Below, in pieces: positions 6,976-15,935 of a DNA stretch of 40,663 nucleotides. Under the pieces are notes generated by a model, which was not told where the DNA came from, searched no databases, and saw nothing but the letters and a program-made list of their open reading frames with translations. The position numbers and the translations under genes are program-made. The stretch's first letter is position 1; every line of letters begins with the position of its first letter. The stretch is from Muribaculaceae bacterium (GTDB lineage: Bacteria > Bacteroidota > Bacteroidia > Bacteroidales > Muribaculaceae), in the NCBI GenBank assembly GCA_009775375.1, contig VSPO01000014.1, positions 1-40,663 of the forward strand, read 5' to 3'.

Positions 6976-9888
6976 TCAATACCATTTTATGCCGTTGGTG
7001 TTTGACGAGCGTTTGTCGTATTTCAGGTCCTTGAGTAGGGATGACTTGACAGCTATGTTGAAGTTGTAGGATTTATAAGGTCCGAATGGCACGAATGATG
7101 CCGACATCGTGAAGCAATGTAGGTCGCGCGAAATCGAACAGTTCATATAGGCGATTTTCTTCAGATCGAAGTTATACGATGCTGAAAATGAGAAGTTCCA
7201 ATTGGTGGTGGGTCGGATATTTCCGGAGAATGAAAGGTTTTGTGTCCATTTCCCCTTGTATTCGAGTTTGTCGTAGTCGAAGGCTCCGTATCCGTAGTTG
7301 ACGGAATAGTTGAACGTCAGACTCCAAGGACATTCCCATTTGAAGTAGCCGTCGGCGTCGGCTGTCGCGGCATCTTTCTTGGCTTGGTTGCGGCGTTGCT
7401 TCCGTTCGTCGACTGTGGCGTTCAGATCTTCCATTGATCCGTCTTCCCCATCAAACGGGGCATCGTCATCTTCACCATCCTCATCGCCATCTCCGCTTCC
7501 GCTGCCGGAGTCTTTTTTCTTGGAGAATGTCTGGTTGTTGAAAGTATAGGAGAATGAAGTGCCGGTAGAGGCGAGTCTCACCCAGCCTTTGCCTGCTTTC
7601 CAGCGTGGCACGTTGACCTTGACCGGCGTGCCCGACGGAGACAGCTTATACGTATATGGATCCCAGGTGGCGGATAGGTTGAGGTTGAAATTCTTTACGA
7701 GTCGGAGTAGGATAGAGGTGTTGACGTTGCTCCAGTTCATGGAGTCAGCGGCAAAGTTGTAGCTTTGGCTTATGGTGAAGTTTTCGATGAGAGAGACTTT
7801 CTTCACCCCCGTGGTGTCGCTATCGCTCTTTACCTTCATCTCAAGGTTGTTGGCAAGGCTGACAGAGACCACTCCCGACTTCCCTTGCGACGGAGCTCCG
7901 AAGATGCCGTGCTGGAAATAGTTGTATTTCTTGTTTTGCAATACTCCCTCGTTGTCGACATAGTTATAACTGCCCCATACGCCCCACATTGGGTCGCTGA
8001 AGTCGGGCGATGCGCTGAAAGATACGGTGGGGGTGATGACGTGGCGAATCATCTGCACCTTGTCGCCAAGAAATTTCATAGGCTTCCAGAAACCGTAGAT
8101 TTTAGTGTCGAGCGACAATGAAGCGTTGAAGTCGAAAATGTTGTAGAACCCGTAGGTGGTGTCAGCCACCTCTCTCGATGCCTGTGTGTCCCATTGACGA
8201 CGAATTTTGGAGGAATACATCCTGTCGTTCATTGAGATTGAGGGGGAGAGGTTGATATATTTGAAGAGAGAGAATGTGGCTGAGACGGGGATTGAATGCT
8301 TCATGCCGTTTTTCCAGTCTTTTATCAGGCTCTTCTTGAAGAATTGGTCTTGATTGGCGGTCAGAGAGTTTTGGAATTGCCCGGAATAAGACATTCTGAT
8401 CTTCTCATACCAACGTTCGCCTCCAACGGATTTCTTGCGTTTGAACGGTGCGAGCTGCGACATGGTCACATTGACGTTGGGGAAGGAGACGGCAAGCGTG
8501 GAGTCTTGCGTGCGTTGCGATATGTTGGCTGTGGTCGACAGGCTCCATTTCGTCCCCGGGAAACGATACGTCATGTTGACGGTAGATGACTTCGTGTTCT
8601 CCGTAAACGAATTGTTGTAATAGGAGTTGAGGTCATTTCTGGTGTATCCCGATGTAGTGAAGTTGACGGAAGCCGAAAAATTCATGTTGGGATTGGCCTT
8701 AGTGTCCTGTGAATGACTCCAGATAATCTGGAAGTTGTTCTGCTTGGAATAGTCGGGGCTTCCCTTGTCGCCGTAGATGGTCGTGATATAGGAGAAGTCG
8801 AAGTTGCCACGGAAGCGATAACGCTTGGTATAGGAAGAATGCCCGGAGATGCCCCACGAACCTTTTGTATAGATCTCTCCGCGTAGAGCTAGGTCTACAT
8901 AATCGGAAATCGCGAAATAATATCCTCCGTCGCGCAGATAGAAGCCACGATTGTAGTCTTCTCCGAATGAGGGGAAAATGATTCCGCTTGAATAGTCTTT
9001 TGAGAAAGGAAAATATCCGAAAGGCAATGCAATAGGCAAAGGCACGTCAGCGAGCACCATATATACGGGGCCGGTAACTATGTCTTTGTTGGGCCGCATC
9101 TTACCTTTTGTCACGTTGAAATAGAAGTGGGGATGTTCGTGGTCGTCGCAGGTGGTGTATTTTCCGTCTTCAATAAAGAATGAGCCGTCTTCCATCTTTT
9201 TGGAGGCTCCGCCCGTCAGGAATCCCTCGCCTTGCTCGGTGATTACGTCGGTGATGAATCCTCGCCCGGTCTTGAAGTTGTAGCTCATCTGCTTCGACTC
9301 GTATTCATCTGAGCCTTGATTGAATATAGGATTTCCCGAGAGATTCCCGGTAGAGTCGACGGCCCCGGTGGCATAGACGGTCGATTTGTCGAGCTCCATC
9401 CGTATTTCCTGGGCGTTGAGCTTGAATTCTCCATAATCAACGTTGCCGTCTCCGTAAAGATACGTGTTGTTTTGGCCGATCATGACCAGCGAGTCTTTTG
9501 CCTCGAAATTGACCACCGTCTCAAGGTCGCCCTCCGTTCGATTGATTCGTGAAAGACGTTGTTTGGTGGAGTCTCCGGGTAGCTCACCCTCACCGAGACC
9601 TCTTCTTGCCCTGTAGGTGGAATCCATTGCGAGAGAGTCTCCGGCAAGAATAATCGAGTCATTGGTCACGAGAAGTGAGTCGTAGCCAAAGAACGCAGTA
9701 TCGTTTCTGACCACTACGGAGTCGGCGTTAAGCGACAGGGAGTCTAAGGGCACGAAATCAACGTCTGCCGAGGAATCGGTAGACGAAGGCCGTGGAAGCT
9801 GATTGTTGACCGGAGTGGCAACAGTTTTGCAGGCAATTGCGAGTCCTGCAAAGGCCAATGCGCTGATATATAGAGTAGTGTGCCTCAA
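6976..9888 (-). CDS. lptD: LptD/OstA-like LPS-assembly outer-membrane protein
   Basis: The protein has about 970 residues. The start is TTG at 9888: the in-frame TAG four codons upstream excludes a longer form, and no ATG precedes the signal peptide. The N-terminus is hydrophobic and ends in AIAC, which looks like a lipobox (Cys20). A Ser/Asp/Leu-rich linker follows, then an OstA-type domain (about 120-250: SLVMIGQNNTYLYGDGNVDYG, LNAQEIRMELD) and a long beta-barrel with many aromatic alternating strands. A CDDHEHPHFYF motif is present. LptD inserts lipopolysaccharide into the outer leaflet. An acidic low-complexity insert (about residues 805-835, Gly/Asp/Glu) lies in a predicted barrel loop. 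It stands apart from its neighbours and has only a half promoter upstream. Confidence 0.87.
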   Translation of the reverse strand: MRHTTLYISALAFAGLAIACKTVATPVNNQLPRPSSTDSSADVDFVPLDSLSLNADSVVVRNDTAFFGYDSLLVTNDSIILAGDSLAMDSTYRARRGLGEGELPGDSTKQRLSRINRTEGDLETVVNFEAKDSLVMIGQNNTYLYGDGNVDYGEFKLNAQEIRMELDKSTVYATGAVDSTGNLSGNPIFNQGSDEYESKQMSYNFKTGRGFITDVITEQGEGFLTGGASKKMEDGSFFIEDGKYTTCDDHEHPHFYFNVTKGKMRPNKDIVTGPVYMVLADVPLPIALPFGYFPFSKDYSSGIIFPSFGEDYNRGFYLRDGGYYFAISDYVDLALRGEIYTKGSWGISGHSSYTKRYRFRGNFDFSYITTIYGDKGSPDYSKQNNFQIIWSHSQDTKANPNMNFSASVNFTTSGYTRNDLNSYYNNSFTENTKSSTVNMTYRFPGTKWSLSTTANISQRTQDSTLAVSFPNVNVTMSQLAPFKRKKSVGGERWYEKIRMSYSGQFQNSLTANQDQFFKKSLIKDWKNGMKHSIPVSATFSLFKYINLSPSISMNDRMYSSKIRRQWDTQASREVADTTYGFYNIFDFNASLSLDTKIYGFWKPMKFLGDKVQMIRHVITPTVSFSASPDFSDPMWGVWGSYNYVDNEGVLQNKKYNYFQHGIFGAPSQGKSGVVSVSLANNLEMKVKSDSDTTGVKKVSLIENFTISQSYNFAADSMNWSNVNTSILLRLVKNFNLNLSATWDPYTYKLSPSGTPVKVNVPRWKAGKGWVRLASTGTSFSYTFNNQTFSKKKDSGSGSGDGDEDGEDDDAPFDGEDGSMEDLNATVDERKQRRNQAKKDAATADADGYFKWECPWSLTFNYSVNYGYGAFDYDKLEYKGKWTQNLSFSGNIRPTTNWNFSFSASYNFDLKKIAYMNCSISRDLHCFTMSASFVPFGPYKSYNFNIAVKSSLLKDLKYDKRSSNTNGIKWY

Positions 9889-9918
9889 AATTGGCTATTG
9901 TTGTCTTGAAAATGATTG

Positions 9919-9926
9919 CAAAGTTA
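9919..9926 (-). promoter_or_regulatory. Possible -7 element for lptD, overlapped by a small palindrome
   Basis: TAACTTTG on the minus strand (9926-9919) fits the TAnnTTTG -7 box, but no TTTG lies 19-21 bases upstream. An inverted repeat TTAGCA-N6-TGCTAA (9924-9941) overlaps it and could be an operator or just an AT-rich hairpin. Confidence 0.35.
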
Positions 9927-10009
9927 GCAATAAAATGCTAAATGTAGGATTTGATATGCTTAAAAAATCTGAAAAAAGGTCTATGGCATTTCGTGGCAGC
10001 CTGTGTTTC

Positions 10010-10546
10010 TCATCCAAACAGGTTGTGAAGAGCCATGAATCTATCTAATGAGTCTTCTCCATGGTCAGCCATCTGCCGCATGACTTTATCAAGAGGCTTT
10101 TCTTTTGTCAGTTCTCCTGATTTGGAGAAGAACTTGTCGGCATAGCAGATTGCGTTTTCTTCAATCGTGACTGGGAGCATGTCGCGGTGGGGGAGGGGAA
10201 GTTCCTGTCGGATGATATCGGCGACAGAGAGTCCGGATCCCGTGTGGCGTTCACATACCAGGGCATGTCTTGGCAGACCAAGCTCATCAAGCATTTTTCG
10301 TCCTGCCACGCCGTGGCAGATGTATGGGAGGCTGCCATGACAATAGATGGACGGGGCATCGCATTCCACCACCCCTATATCGTGGAGCATAGCGGCTTCC
10401 TCCACGAATTGCAGGTCGGCAGAAAGGCCATGGGCACGCAGGCATCCGAGTGCTTTCACCGCCACACACCTTGAATGGGTGGTGACGGTGGAAAGCAGCT
10501 TGGGATTGTCTTTGTAGAAGCGATGGAAAATTTCGTCAATATTCAT
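10010..10546 (-). CDS. HD-domain (HDIG) phosphohydrolase family protein
   Basis: The protein has 178 residues from the ATG at 10546. A longer start 13 codons upstream adds a tail not expected for the family. Visible motifs are a histidine in THSRCVAVKAL, AAMLHDIGVVECDAP with the central HD pair, SLPYICHGVAG, VCERHTGSGL, and YADKFFSK near the C-terminus. These are the metal-binding positions of HD hydrolases. The substrate is unknown; such proteins often act on nucleotides or phosphate esters. It lies 92 bases downstream of ilvE on the same strand and 121 bases upstream of lptD. No regulatory signal of its own was seen. Confidence 0.8.
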   Translation of the reverse strand: MNIDEIFHRFYKDNPKLLSTVTTHSRCVAVKALGCLRAHGLSADLQFVEEAAMLHDIGVVECDAPSIYCHGSLPYICHGVAGRKMLDELGLPRHALVCERHTGSGLSVADIIRQELPLPHRDMLPVTIEENAICYADKFFSKSGELTKEKPLDKVMRQMADHGEDSLDRFMALHNLFG

Positions 10547-10606
10547 ACGAGAATTCCCGAGTTGTATAATCGTCTCTTGATTCAATAGAGATACTCCTGG
10601 ATAATC

Positions 10607-10636
10607 GCTTGTTTGACTTTGTCGTTTTAAACAAGC
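10607..10636 (-). terminator. Weak hairpin after ilvE
   Basis: GCTTGTTT and AAACAAGC (8 bp) flank a 14-base loop just past the ilvE stop. There is no clean T-run, so it may only reduce readthrough into the HD gene. Confidence 0.3.
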
Positions 10637-10638
10637 TC

Positions 10639-11664
10639 TTATTCGACAATTTCACACCATCCGTGGACGTCCGGTTCTTCTCCGAGTTGGATGCCACGGA
10701 TTTTGTTGTATAGCATGGTTGAGACCGGACCTGCCTCTCCCGTTGTGGAGATGACGTATTTTTCACCGGTGTCGAGGTCATCGACTTCAGAAACCGGGGA
10801 TATTACCGCAGCCGTTCCGCAGGCTCCGATTTCCTCAAATGTTGACAGCTCCTCAAGAGGCACGTGGCGTTGCTCCACTTTCAGACCGAGATCTTCAGCC
10901 AATTGGCGGATGCTTTTATTTGTGATGGAAGGTAGAATCGATTCACTTGCAGGGGTGATATAGGTGTTGTCTTTAATCCCGAAGAAGTTGGCCGCGCCGC
11001 ATTCGTCGATATATTTTTTCTCTTTGGGGTCGAGGTAGAGCATGACGGAATATCCCAGCTCATGGGCTTTCTCACCAGCCACGAGGGATGCTCCATAGTT
11101 GCCTCCCACCTTGATTGCTCCCGTTCCCTTCGGGGCCACGCGGTCGTATTCCCTGCTAAGGCAAACTTTTGTGGGCTTGAATCCTTCCTTGAAGTAGGGC
11201 CCGACCGGAGTCACGAGGATGATGACCGTATATTCAGTGGCCGGGCTGACACCGACGCGGGGAGTTATTCCGATTTCGAGCGGGCGGATATATAGGGACG
11301 CACCCGTGCCGTATGGGGGAATGAATCGTTCGTTGAGTTTGACGACGGTCCTGACCATTTTGCAGAAAATCTCTTCGGGGAGAGGCTGCATCTTCACTCC
11401 TTCGGCCGACTTGATGAATCTTTTTGCGTTTTCGTCCATGCGGAAGATTCTGATTTTGCCATCCTTGCCACGGAAAGCTTTGAGCCCCTCGAAAGCTTCC
11501 TGGCCGTAGTGAAGGCATGAAGCCGCTATGTTCAAAGGGATATATTCGGAATCAGTGACTTCGATTTCTCCCCATTTGCCGTCCTTATAGGTGCATCTGA
11601 CGTTGTAGTCAGTCTTTATGTAACTGAAGGGAAGGTTGCACCAATCAATTTCTGTCTCTTTCAT
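10639..11664 (-). CDS. ilvE: Branched-chain amino acid aminotransferase
   Basis: The protein has 341 residues from the ATG at 11664; a TTG two codons earlier is less likely. It is a fold-type IV PLP enzyme: GTGAIKVGGNYG holds the lysine expected to bind PLP, and FEGLKAFRG, RMDENAKRF, CGAANFFGI and EEIGACGTAAVISPV are class-specific stretches of subgroup II BCAT. It moves the amino group between glutamate and the keto acids of leucine, isoleucine and valine, in the cytoplasm, for synthesis or breakdown. Length is normal. The 100-base upstream gap shows no matching phylum promoter. Confidence 0.95.
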   Translation of the reverse strand: MKETEIDWCNLPFSYIKTDYNVRCTYKDGKWGEIEVTDSEYIPLNIAASCLHYGQEAFEGLKAFRGKDGKIRIFRMDENAKRFIKSAEGVKMQPLPEEIFCKMVRTVVKLNERFIPPYGTGASLYIRPLEIGITPRVGVSPATEYTVIILVTPVGPYFKEGFKPTKVCLSREYDRVAPKGTGAIKVGGNYGASLVAGEKAHELGYSVMLYLDPKEKKYIDECGAANFFGIKDNTYITPASESILPSITNKSIRQLAEDLGLKVEQRHVPLEELSTFEEIGACGTAAVISPVSEVDDLDTGEKYVISTTGEAGPVSTMLYNKIRGIQLGEEPDVHGWCEIVE

Positions 11665-11770
11665 AATCAATAAATTTTTAAGGTGTGATTGATCAGATAC
11701 GCTTTATTGGCATTGTGCTGAATTTGTCACACGTTGTTTTTTTTACGATGAAGCATCCTTGGCTGAGGGA

Positions 11771-12103
11771 TCAGATAGCCACCTTGCAGGTGATTTCTCC
11801 GGCTTTCACGATGTAGACGCCATGTGCAGCTATTCTCAGTCTGGAAGAGCCTGGCTGCAGCGTCTCGGAAGAAACAAGCCTGCCAAGGATGGAAAACACC
11901 TTAATCTGCACCTGGCGTGGAGAATTGACAATAATGCAGGAGGGAGCGGCAAGGATTTCTATTCCCGATTCTTTGGCTACGGATTTAGCCTCGACCGTCG
12001 TGCCTGTCATGGTCTCCCATGAGATGGATTCGCCTGAGGCATAGACCGCCGGAGGAATCATTGCCGCAAAGAGAAGCATATATGTCGTTAGATATTTTTT
12101 CAT
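11771..12103 (-). CDS. Small exported protein consisting almost entirely of a type IX-like sorting tail
   Basis: The protein has 110 residues from the ATG at 12103, chosen because it puts KK before the hydrophobic signal segment (LTTYMLLFAAMIPPAVYA). After the signal peptide there are only about 88 residues. The C-terminal part, about 70 residues, reads like a Por-secretion or related beta-sandwich tail: a VKVFSILGRLVSSE-type strand, then GVYIVKAG and a final VAI. Normally such tails follow a large cargo domain; here no cargo is present. The protein may be a broken remnant of a bigger secreted protein or a genuine mini-protein. It lies 148 bases after rpsA, beyond the rpsA terminator. Confidence 0.65.
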   Translation of the reverse strand: MKKYLTTYMLLFAAMIPPAVYASGESISWETMTGTTVEAKSVAKESGIEILAAPSCIIVNSPRQVQIKVFSILGRLVSSETLQPGSSRLRIAAHGVYIVKAGEITCKVAI

Positions 12104-12141
12104 GCCTTGGGAAAGCAAAGTGTTTCAAGACGTAAAATTAC

Positions 12142-12178
12142 AAAAAAAAATGGAAAAGCAGAAGCTTTCCCATTTTTT
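12142..12178. terminator. rpsA terminator, possibly bidirectional
   Basis: ATGGAAAAGC (12150-12159) pairs with GCTTTCCCAT (12164-12173) with one mismatch and a 4-base loop. A run of A on the left and T on the right gives a U-tract in either direction. It lies 74 bases past the rpsA stop. Confidence 0.7.
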
Positions 12179-12251
12179 TGCTGTAAACTTGCCTGAAAGT
12201 CCCGACTAAGTCAAGAAATCCAGTTGTATGAACACCTTTGAAAGGGTCTGA

Positions 12252-14039
12252 TTATTTGCGTTCCTCTTTCTGCATCTGTTCTTTGAGAGCCTGGAGAGCG
12301 CCGAGATCGCCGAGAGTGGTCTTCTCGATTGCGGGAGCGGCAACAGTCTCTTCTTCGCGACGCGGCTTCTTTGCTGCGGGACGCTGTGCGCGAGCCTCAG
12401 CCTTGTTGGCGTCTTCAGCGATGCGGCTGTGAGAAAGGATGATTCTCTTGCTGTCTTTGTTAAACTCGATAACCTTGAAGTTGAGTTTGTCGTCAAGCTT
12501 GGCCTGAGTGCCGTCTTCCTTCACAAGATGTTTGGGGGTAGCGAAACCTTCCACGCCATATTCGAGAGCAATCACTGCGCCTTTGTCCATCACTTCGGTG
12601 ACTGTGCCTTCGTGGATAGAACCAACGGTGAAGATAGTCTCGAATACGTCCCAAGGATTCTCCTCAAGCTGCTTGTGGCCGAGAGAGAGACGACGGTTTT
12701 CCTTGTCGATCTCAAGCACCTGTACCTCGATGTCGTTGCCGACCTGAGTGAACTCAGAGGGGTGTTTGATTTTCTTTGTCCAGGAAAGGTCGGAGATGTG
12801 GATGAGGCCGTCTACGCCCTCTTCGATCTCAACAAATACGCCGAAGTTGGTGAAATTGCGCACTTTGGCAGTGTGGCGGGATCCGATAGCGTATTTCTCC
12901 TCGATGTTTTCCCAAGGATCGTTTTTGAGCTGCTTGATGCCAAGGCTCATCTTGCGGTCCTCGCGGTCGAGAGTGAGGACAACCGCCTCAACCTCGTCGC
13001 CGACTTTGAGGAAGTCCTGAGCGCTGCGGAGGTGCTGGCTCCACGACATCTCAGACACGTGGATAAGACCTTCAACGCCGGGCTGAACCTCAACGAAAGC
13101 GCCATAATCAGCCATAACGACTACGCGGCCGTGGATGTGGTCGCCGACTTTGATAGTCTGGTCGAGAGCATCCCAGGGATGGGGAAGAAGCTGCTTAACG
13201 CCAAGGGCGATACGTTTTTTCTCGTTGTCGAAGTCGAGGATAACGACCTTGATATCTTGGTCGAGCTCGACAACCTCGCGGGGGTCGGATACGCGGCCCC
13301 AGGAGAGGTCGGTGATGTGAACGAGGCCGTCAACACCGCCAAGGTCAACAAACACGCCGTAGGGGGTGATATTCTTGACCTTGCCTTCGAGCACCTGGCC
13401 CTTTTCGAGTTTGGAGATAATCTCACGCTTCTGGGCTTCGAGCTCAGCTTCGATGAGAGCTTTGTGGGAAACGACAACGTTCTTATATTCCTGGTTGATT
13501 TTCACAACCTTGAATTCCATAGTCTTGTCTACGAATACGTCGTAGTCGCGGATCGGGCGAACGTCAATCTGCGAACCGGGAAGGAAGGCCTCGATGCCGA
13601 ATACGTCAACGATCATGCCGCCCTTGGTGCGGGATTTAACGTAGCCTTTGATGATCTCGTCGTTCTCAAGAGCCTGGTTGACACGATCCCAGCTGCGGGT
13701 CTGGCAAGCTTTCTTGTGGGAAAGACGGAGCTGGCCGTTTTTGTCTTCGAGGGTCTCGATGAAAACTTCCACTTCGTCGCCGACTTTGAGGTCGGGATTG
13801 TAGCGGAATTCTGAAACGGGGATGATGGCGTCAGATTTCATGCCGATGTCGACACGGACCTCACGCTTGGTGATGGATTTCACCACACCAGTCACCACTT
13901 CATTGTCTTTAGCTGTCTTAAGAGACTCGTCGTAGGTGTTTACAAGCTCCTCGCGGCTCTTCGAACCAGCTGTTTCGCCGTTTGCATAGGCATCCCAATC
14001 GAAATCTTCAATCGGGGATTGAACTTTAGATTCAGTCAT
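12252..14039 (-). CDS. rpsA: 30S ribosomal protein S1
   Basis: The 595-residue length is usual for the phylum. Six S1 RNA-binding repeats can be seen, at roughly residues 42-107, 125-190, 210-280, 295-366, 380-452 and 466-535. Examples are GKVKNITPYGVFVDLGGVDGLVHITDLSW in repeat 3 and VRNFTNFGVFVEIEEGVDGLIHISDLSW in repeat 5. Repeats 3-5 are the closest to consensus. A charged Ala/Lys/Glu tail follows. S1 brings mRNA to the 30S subunit, which matters in a phylum that seldom uses Shine-Dalgarno pairing. The gene has its own promoter and terminator. Its codon use looks biased, as expected for high expression. Confidence 0.97.
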   Translation of the reverse strand: MTESKVQSPIEDFDWDAYANGETAGSKSREELVNTYDESLKTAKDNEVVTGVVKSITKREVRVDIGMKSDAIIPVSEFRYNPDLKVGDEVEVFIETLEDKNGQLRLSHKKACQTRSWDRVNQALENDEIIKGYVKSRTKGGMIVDVFGIEAFLPGSQIDVRPIRDYDVFVDKTMEFKVVKINQEYKNVVVSHKALIEAELEAQKREIISKLEKGQVLEGKVKNITPYGVFVDLGGVDGLVHITDLSWGRVSDPREVVELDQDIKVVILDFDNEKKRIALGVKQLLPHPWDALDQTIKVGDHIHGRVVVMADYGAFVEVQPGVEGLIHVSEMSWSQHLRSAQDFLKVGDEVEAVVLTLDREDRKMSLGIKQLKNDPWENIEEKYAIGSRHTAKVRNFTNFGVFVEIEEGVDGLIHISDLSWTKKIKHPSEFTQVGNDIEVQVLEIDKENRRLSLGHKQLEENPWDVFETIFTVGSIHEGTVTEVMDKGAVIALEYGVEGFATPKHLVKEDGTQAKLDDKLNFKVIEFNKDSKRIILSHSRIAEDANKAEARAQRPAAKKPRREEETVAAPAIEKTTLGDLGALQALKEQMQKEERK

Positions 14040-14101
14040 TAAAAGTTAATAAATAGGGTTTAATATTCTCTACCTCGTGCGGAATCCCATCACGAGCGCG
14101 G

Positions 14102-14133
14102 CAAAATTAGTCATAAATTCCATAATATGCAAA
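14102..14133 (-). promoter_or_regulatory. Bacteroidales-type promoter for rpsA
   Basis: On the minus strand TTTG (14133-14130), a 20-base spacer and TAATTTTG (14109-14102) match the consensus fully. The predicted leader is about 55 bases. The TTTG box lies in the U-tract of the terminator of the upstream DUF4954 gene. Confidence 0.8.
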
Positions 14134-14172
14134 TAAAAAGCCCCTTGCGACGCGAAAAAAGCGTTGAAAGGG
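14131..14172 (-). terminator. Terminator of the DUF4954 gene
   Basis: On the minus strand CCCTTTCAACGC (14172-14161) pairs with GCGTCGCAAGGG (14153-14142) at 10 of 12 positions around a 7-base loop, followed by a T-rich tract. It lies 36 bases past the stop. Confidence 0.65.
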
Positions 14173-14207
14173 AACTTTCTAGTGATTTTTGTGGGATTTT
14201 GGAGTGT

Positions 14208-15935
14208 CTAAAGGTTAAGCATACGGGTTTCGCGGGCTATGGCGTCGATATATTCCTGACGGTCTTCGGCCACAAGCTCGTCAAACTGGCGAGCTCCGGA
14301 GGGTATGTCCTGATGATGGGAATGCCACCAATCTCCGAATCTGTTGCCAATCCATTCCATCTGCAGTTCGTCGTAGTTTGCGGCGGCTTCATTAAGGAGC
14401 TCTTCCGCTTCATTAATGTCGTCTTTGGCCAGAATCTCCTCCAGAAGCGACCGGGGGATGATCTGTCCGCCAAGGTCGACCCAGCTGCCGGCCTTTTTGT
14501 CGGAGGCGGGAGGGAAGGGCTTGTCGCCCAAGGTCAGGGAAAAATACTTGTAGATGGCGAGAGTGTAAAGATATTTTGCCCTTTCCAAAGCTGCGCGGGT
14601 GAATTTCATCCCTTTATGGCGGATGTAAAGGTCGTCGAAGACAGGCTCGTTAAGCAGCTCAGAGATAGTGTCGATAGCTGAGAGCATACTGTCTACGGTG
14701 AACGGGTTAAGCACGTTGAAGTTTATCCTGTCGTGGAGCGGGAGCTTTCGCTTAAGCCTGCGGTCGCGGTTTGGCCATTTTTGTTCGTCGCGCATAAGCC
14801 CGCATGAACGTAGCATGGCCGCCGGCACGACCACCGTAGCTCCCCTCTCGTCGCCGAATAGATAGGAGAATGGGAAAGCGGAAGAGTCGGGATGGGTCTT
14901 ATGCTGGCCCATTACGAGAGAGAAAGCCCCGATTTTCGCCCCCAGCATGATATATGCTCCGGAAGAGGTCTTGACGCCTCTTTCCAGCACTCCCCAATGG
15001 ACGGGCCCGAGCTTGTACATGTGGTTGCTCTCATTGGTGGCAGATCCGGCATTCATGAAAGAGATCTGGCATCCGATGATGAGGGAGGCCTTGTGCATAC
15101 TGACGGAGTAGGGGCCTGCAAGCACCGCGCATGCCTCGCCGTTCTCAAACGAGCAATTGGCGAAGAAAGCGGAATCGTGGGCCGTGAATCCCTTTTCAAG
15201 TTCCACGCCCTGCCCCACGTAGCAATTCCTGATGATGCATCCGGAATCGATTTTTCCATCTTCAAGGATAAAGTTTTTGGCATCGACTCCGGATCCGATG
15301 TATGCGAGCTCCCTTCCCGGCGCGGCATTGTTGACCACCGAACCGTTGACGAGCGAGCGAGCACCCTCGATTCTGACCCTTGGCCACACGCTGACATTGA
15401 GCAATACCCCGCAATCTCGCACGATGGCGCCCTCTCCGATCTCATGGGGTGAGGCCTTTGAATCAAGGAAATCTTGAAGATAGGGAGAGATGTCGTGTTC
15501 GATCCATGACGGCACTCTTGTCATCAGCGTGGCGATCTGCGAAGAAATCCCGGGATATGCCACTATCGGACGGGAGCCGGTCTCGTCGAGCGTGGCAATG
15601 GTTATCCCAACTCCGCAAGGGGCTTCTTGCTGGAATTCAATTCTGGCGACATTCTCTATTTTTACGCCGTCGCGGATTCTGCAATTGCTGATTCCTCCCG
15701 GCACATTCCTGATTACCACGTCGGCTCCGATTTCCACTTTCCCCTCGAAATGGACATTGCGTATTTGCTTTAGGCAAGCATCGTCGGCGATGCTGATCAA
15801 GCTCCAATCGGGACAGGAACATCCTTGCCTCTCAAGGCTGTCGATTTCCCACCATTTAAGTTTTCGTGTAGTCGCGCAAGGAGGATTTTCGGAAAGAATC
15901 TCCTCAGGGCTGGCCGGATAGTTGATCTGGGTCAT
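14208..15935 (-). CDS. DUF4954 family protein (left-handed beta-helix, nucleotidyltransferase-like hexapeptide repeats)
   Basis: The protein has 575 residues from the ATG at 15935 (MTQINYP); ATG codons at 15944, 15947 and 15968 would lengthen it into hflX. Hexapeptide-like turns run through about residues 70-400 (IGADVVIRNVPGGISNCRI, SGCIIRNCYVGQGVELEKG, GAKIGAFSLVMGQHKTHPD), giving a left-handed beta-helix, then a helical C-terminal region rich in charged residues. Strong conserved blocks are ENGEACAVLAGPYSV, SNHMYKLGPVHWG and WPNRDRR. The fold is typical of acyl- or nucleotidyl-transferases, but the function of this family is unknown. It overlaps the end of hflX by at least 32 bases and probably shares its transcript. 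Confidence 0.88.
   Translation of the reverse strand: MTQINYPASPEEILSENPPCATTRKLKWWEIDSLERQGCSCPDWSLISIADDACLKQIRNVHFEGKVEIGADVVIRNVPGGISNCRIRDGVKIENVARIEFQQEAPCGVGITIATLDETGSRPIVAYPGISSQIATLMTRVPSWIEHDISPYLQDFLDSKASPHEIGEGAIVRDCGVLLNVSVWPRVRIEGARSLVNGSVVNNAAPGRELAYIGSGVDAKNFILEDGKIDSGCIIRNCYVGQGVELEKGFTAHDSAFFANCSFENGEACAVLAGPYSVSMHKASLIIGCQISFMNAGSATNESNHMYKLGPVHWGVLERGVKTSSGAYIMLGAKIGAFSLVMGQHKTHPDSSAFPFSYLFGDERGATVVVPAAMLRSCGLMRDEQKWPNRDRRLKRKLPLHDRINFNVLNPFTVDSMLSAIDTISELLNEPVFDDLYIRHKGMKFTRAALERAKYLYTLAIYKYFSLTLGDKPFPPASDKKAGSWVDLGGQIIPRSLLEEILAKDDINEAEELLNEAAANYDELQMEWIGNRFGDWWHSHHQDIPSGARQFDELVAEDRQEYIDAIARETRMLNL

Noticed and set aside
12429..13814. 461-codon open frame antisense to rpsA
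   Set aside because: It mirrors the S1 codons on the opposite strand, has no recognisable domain, and the rpsA frame is certain.
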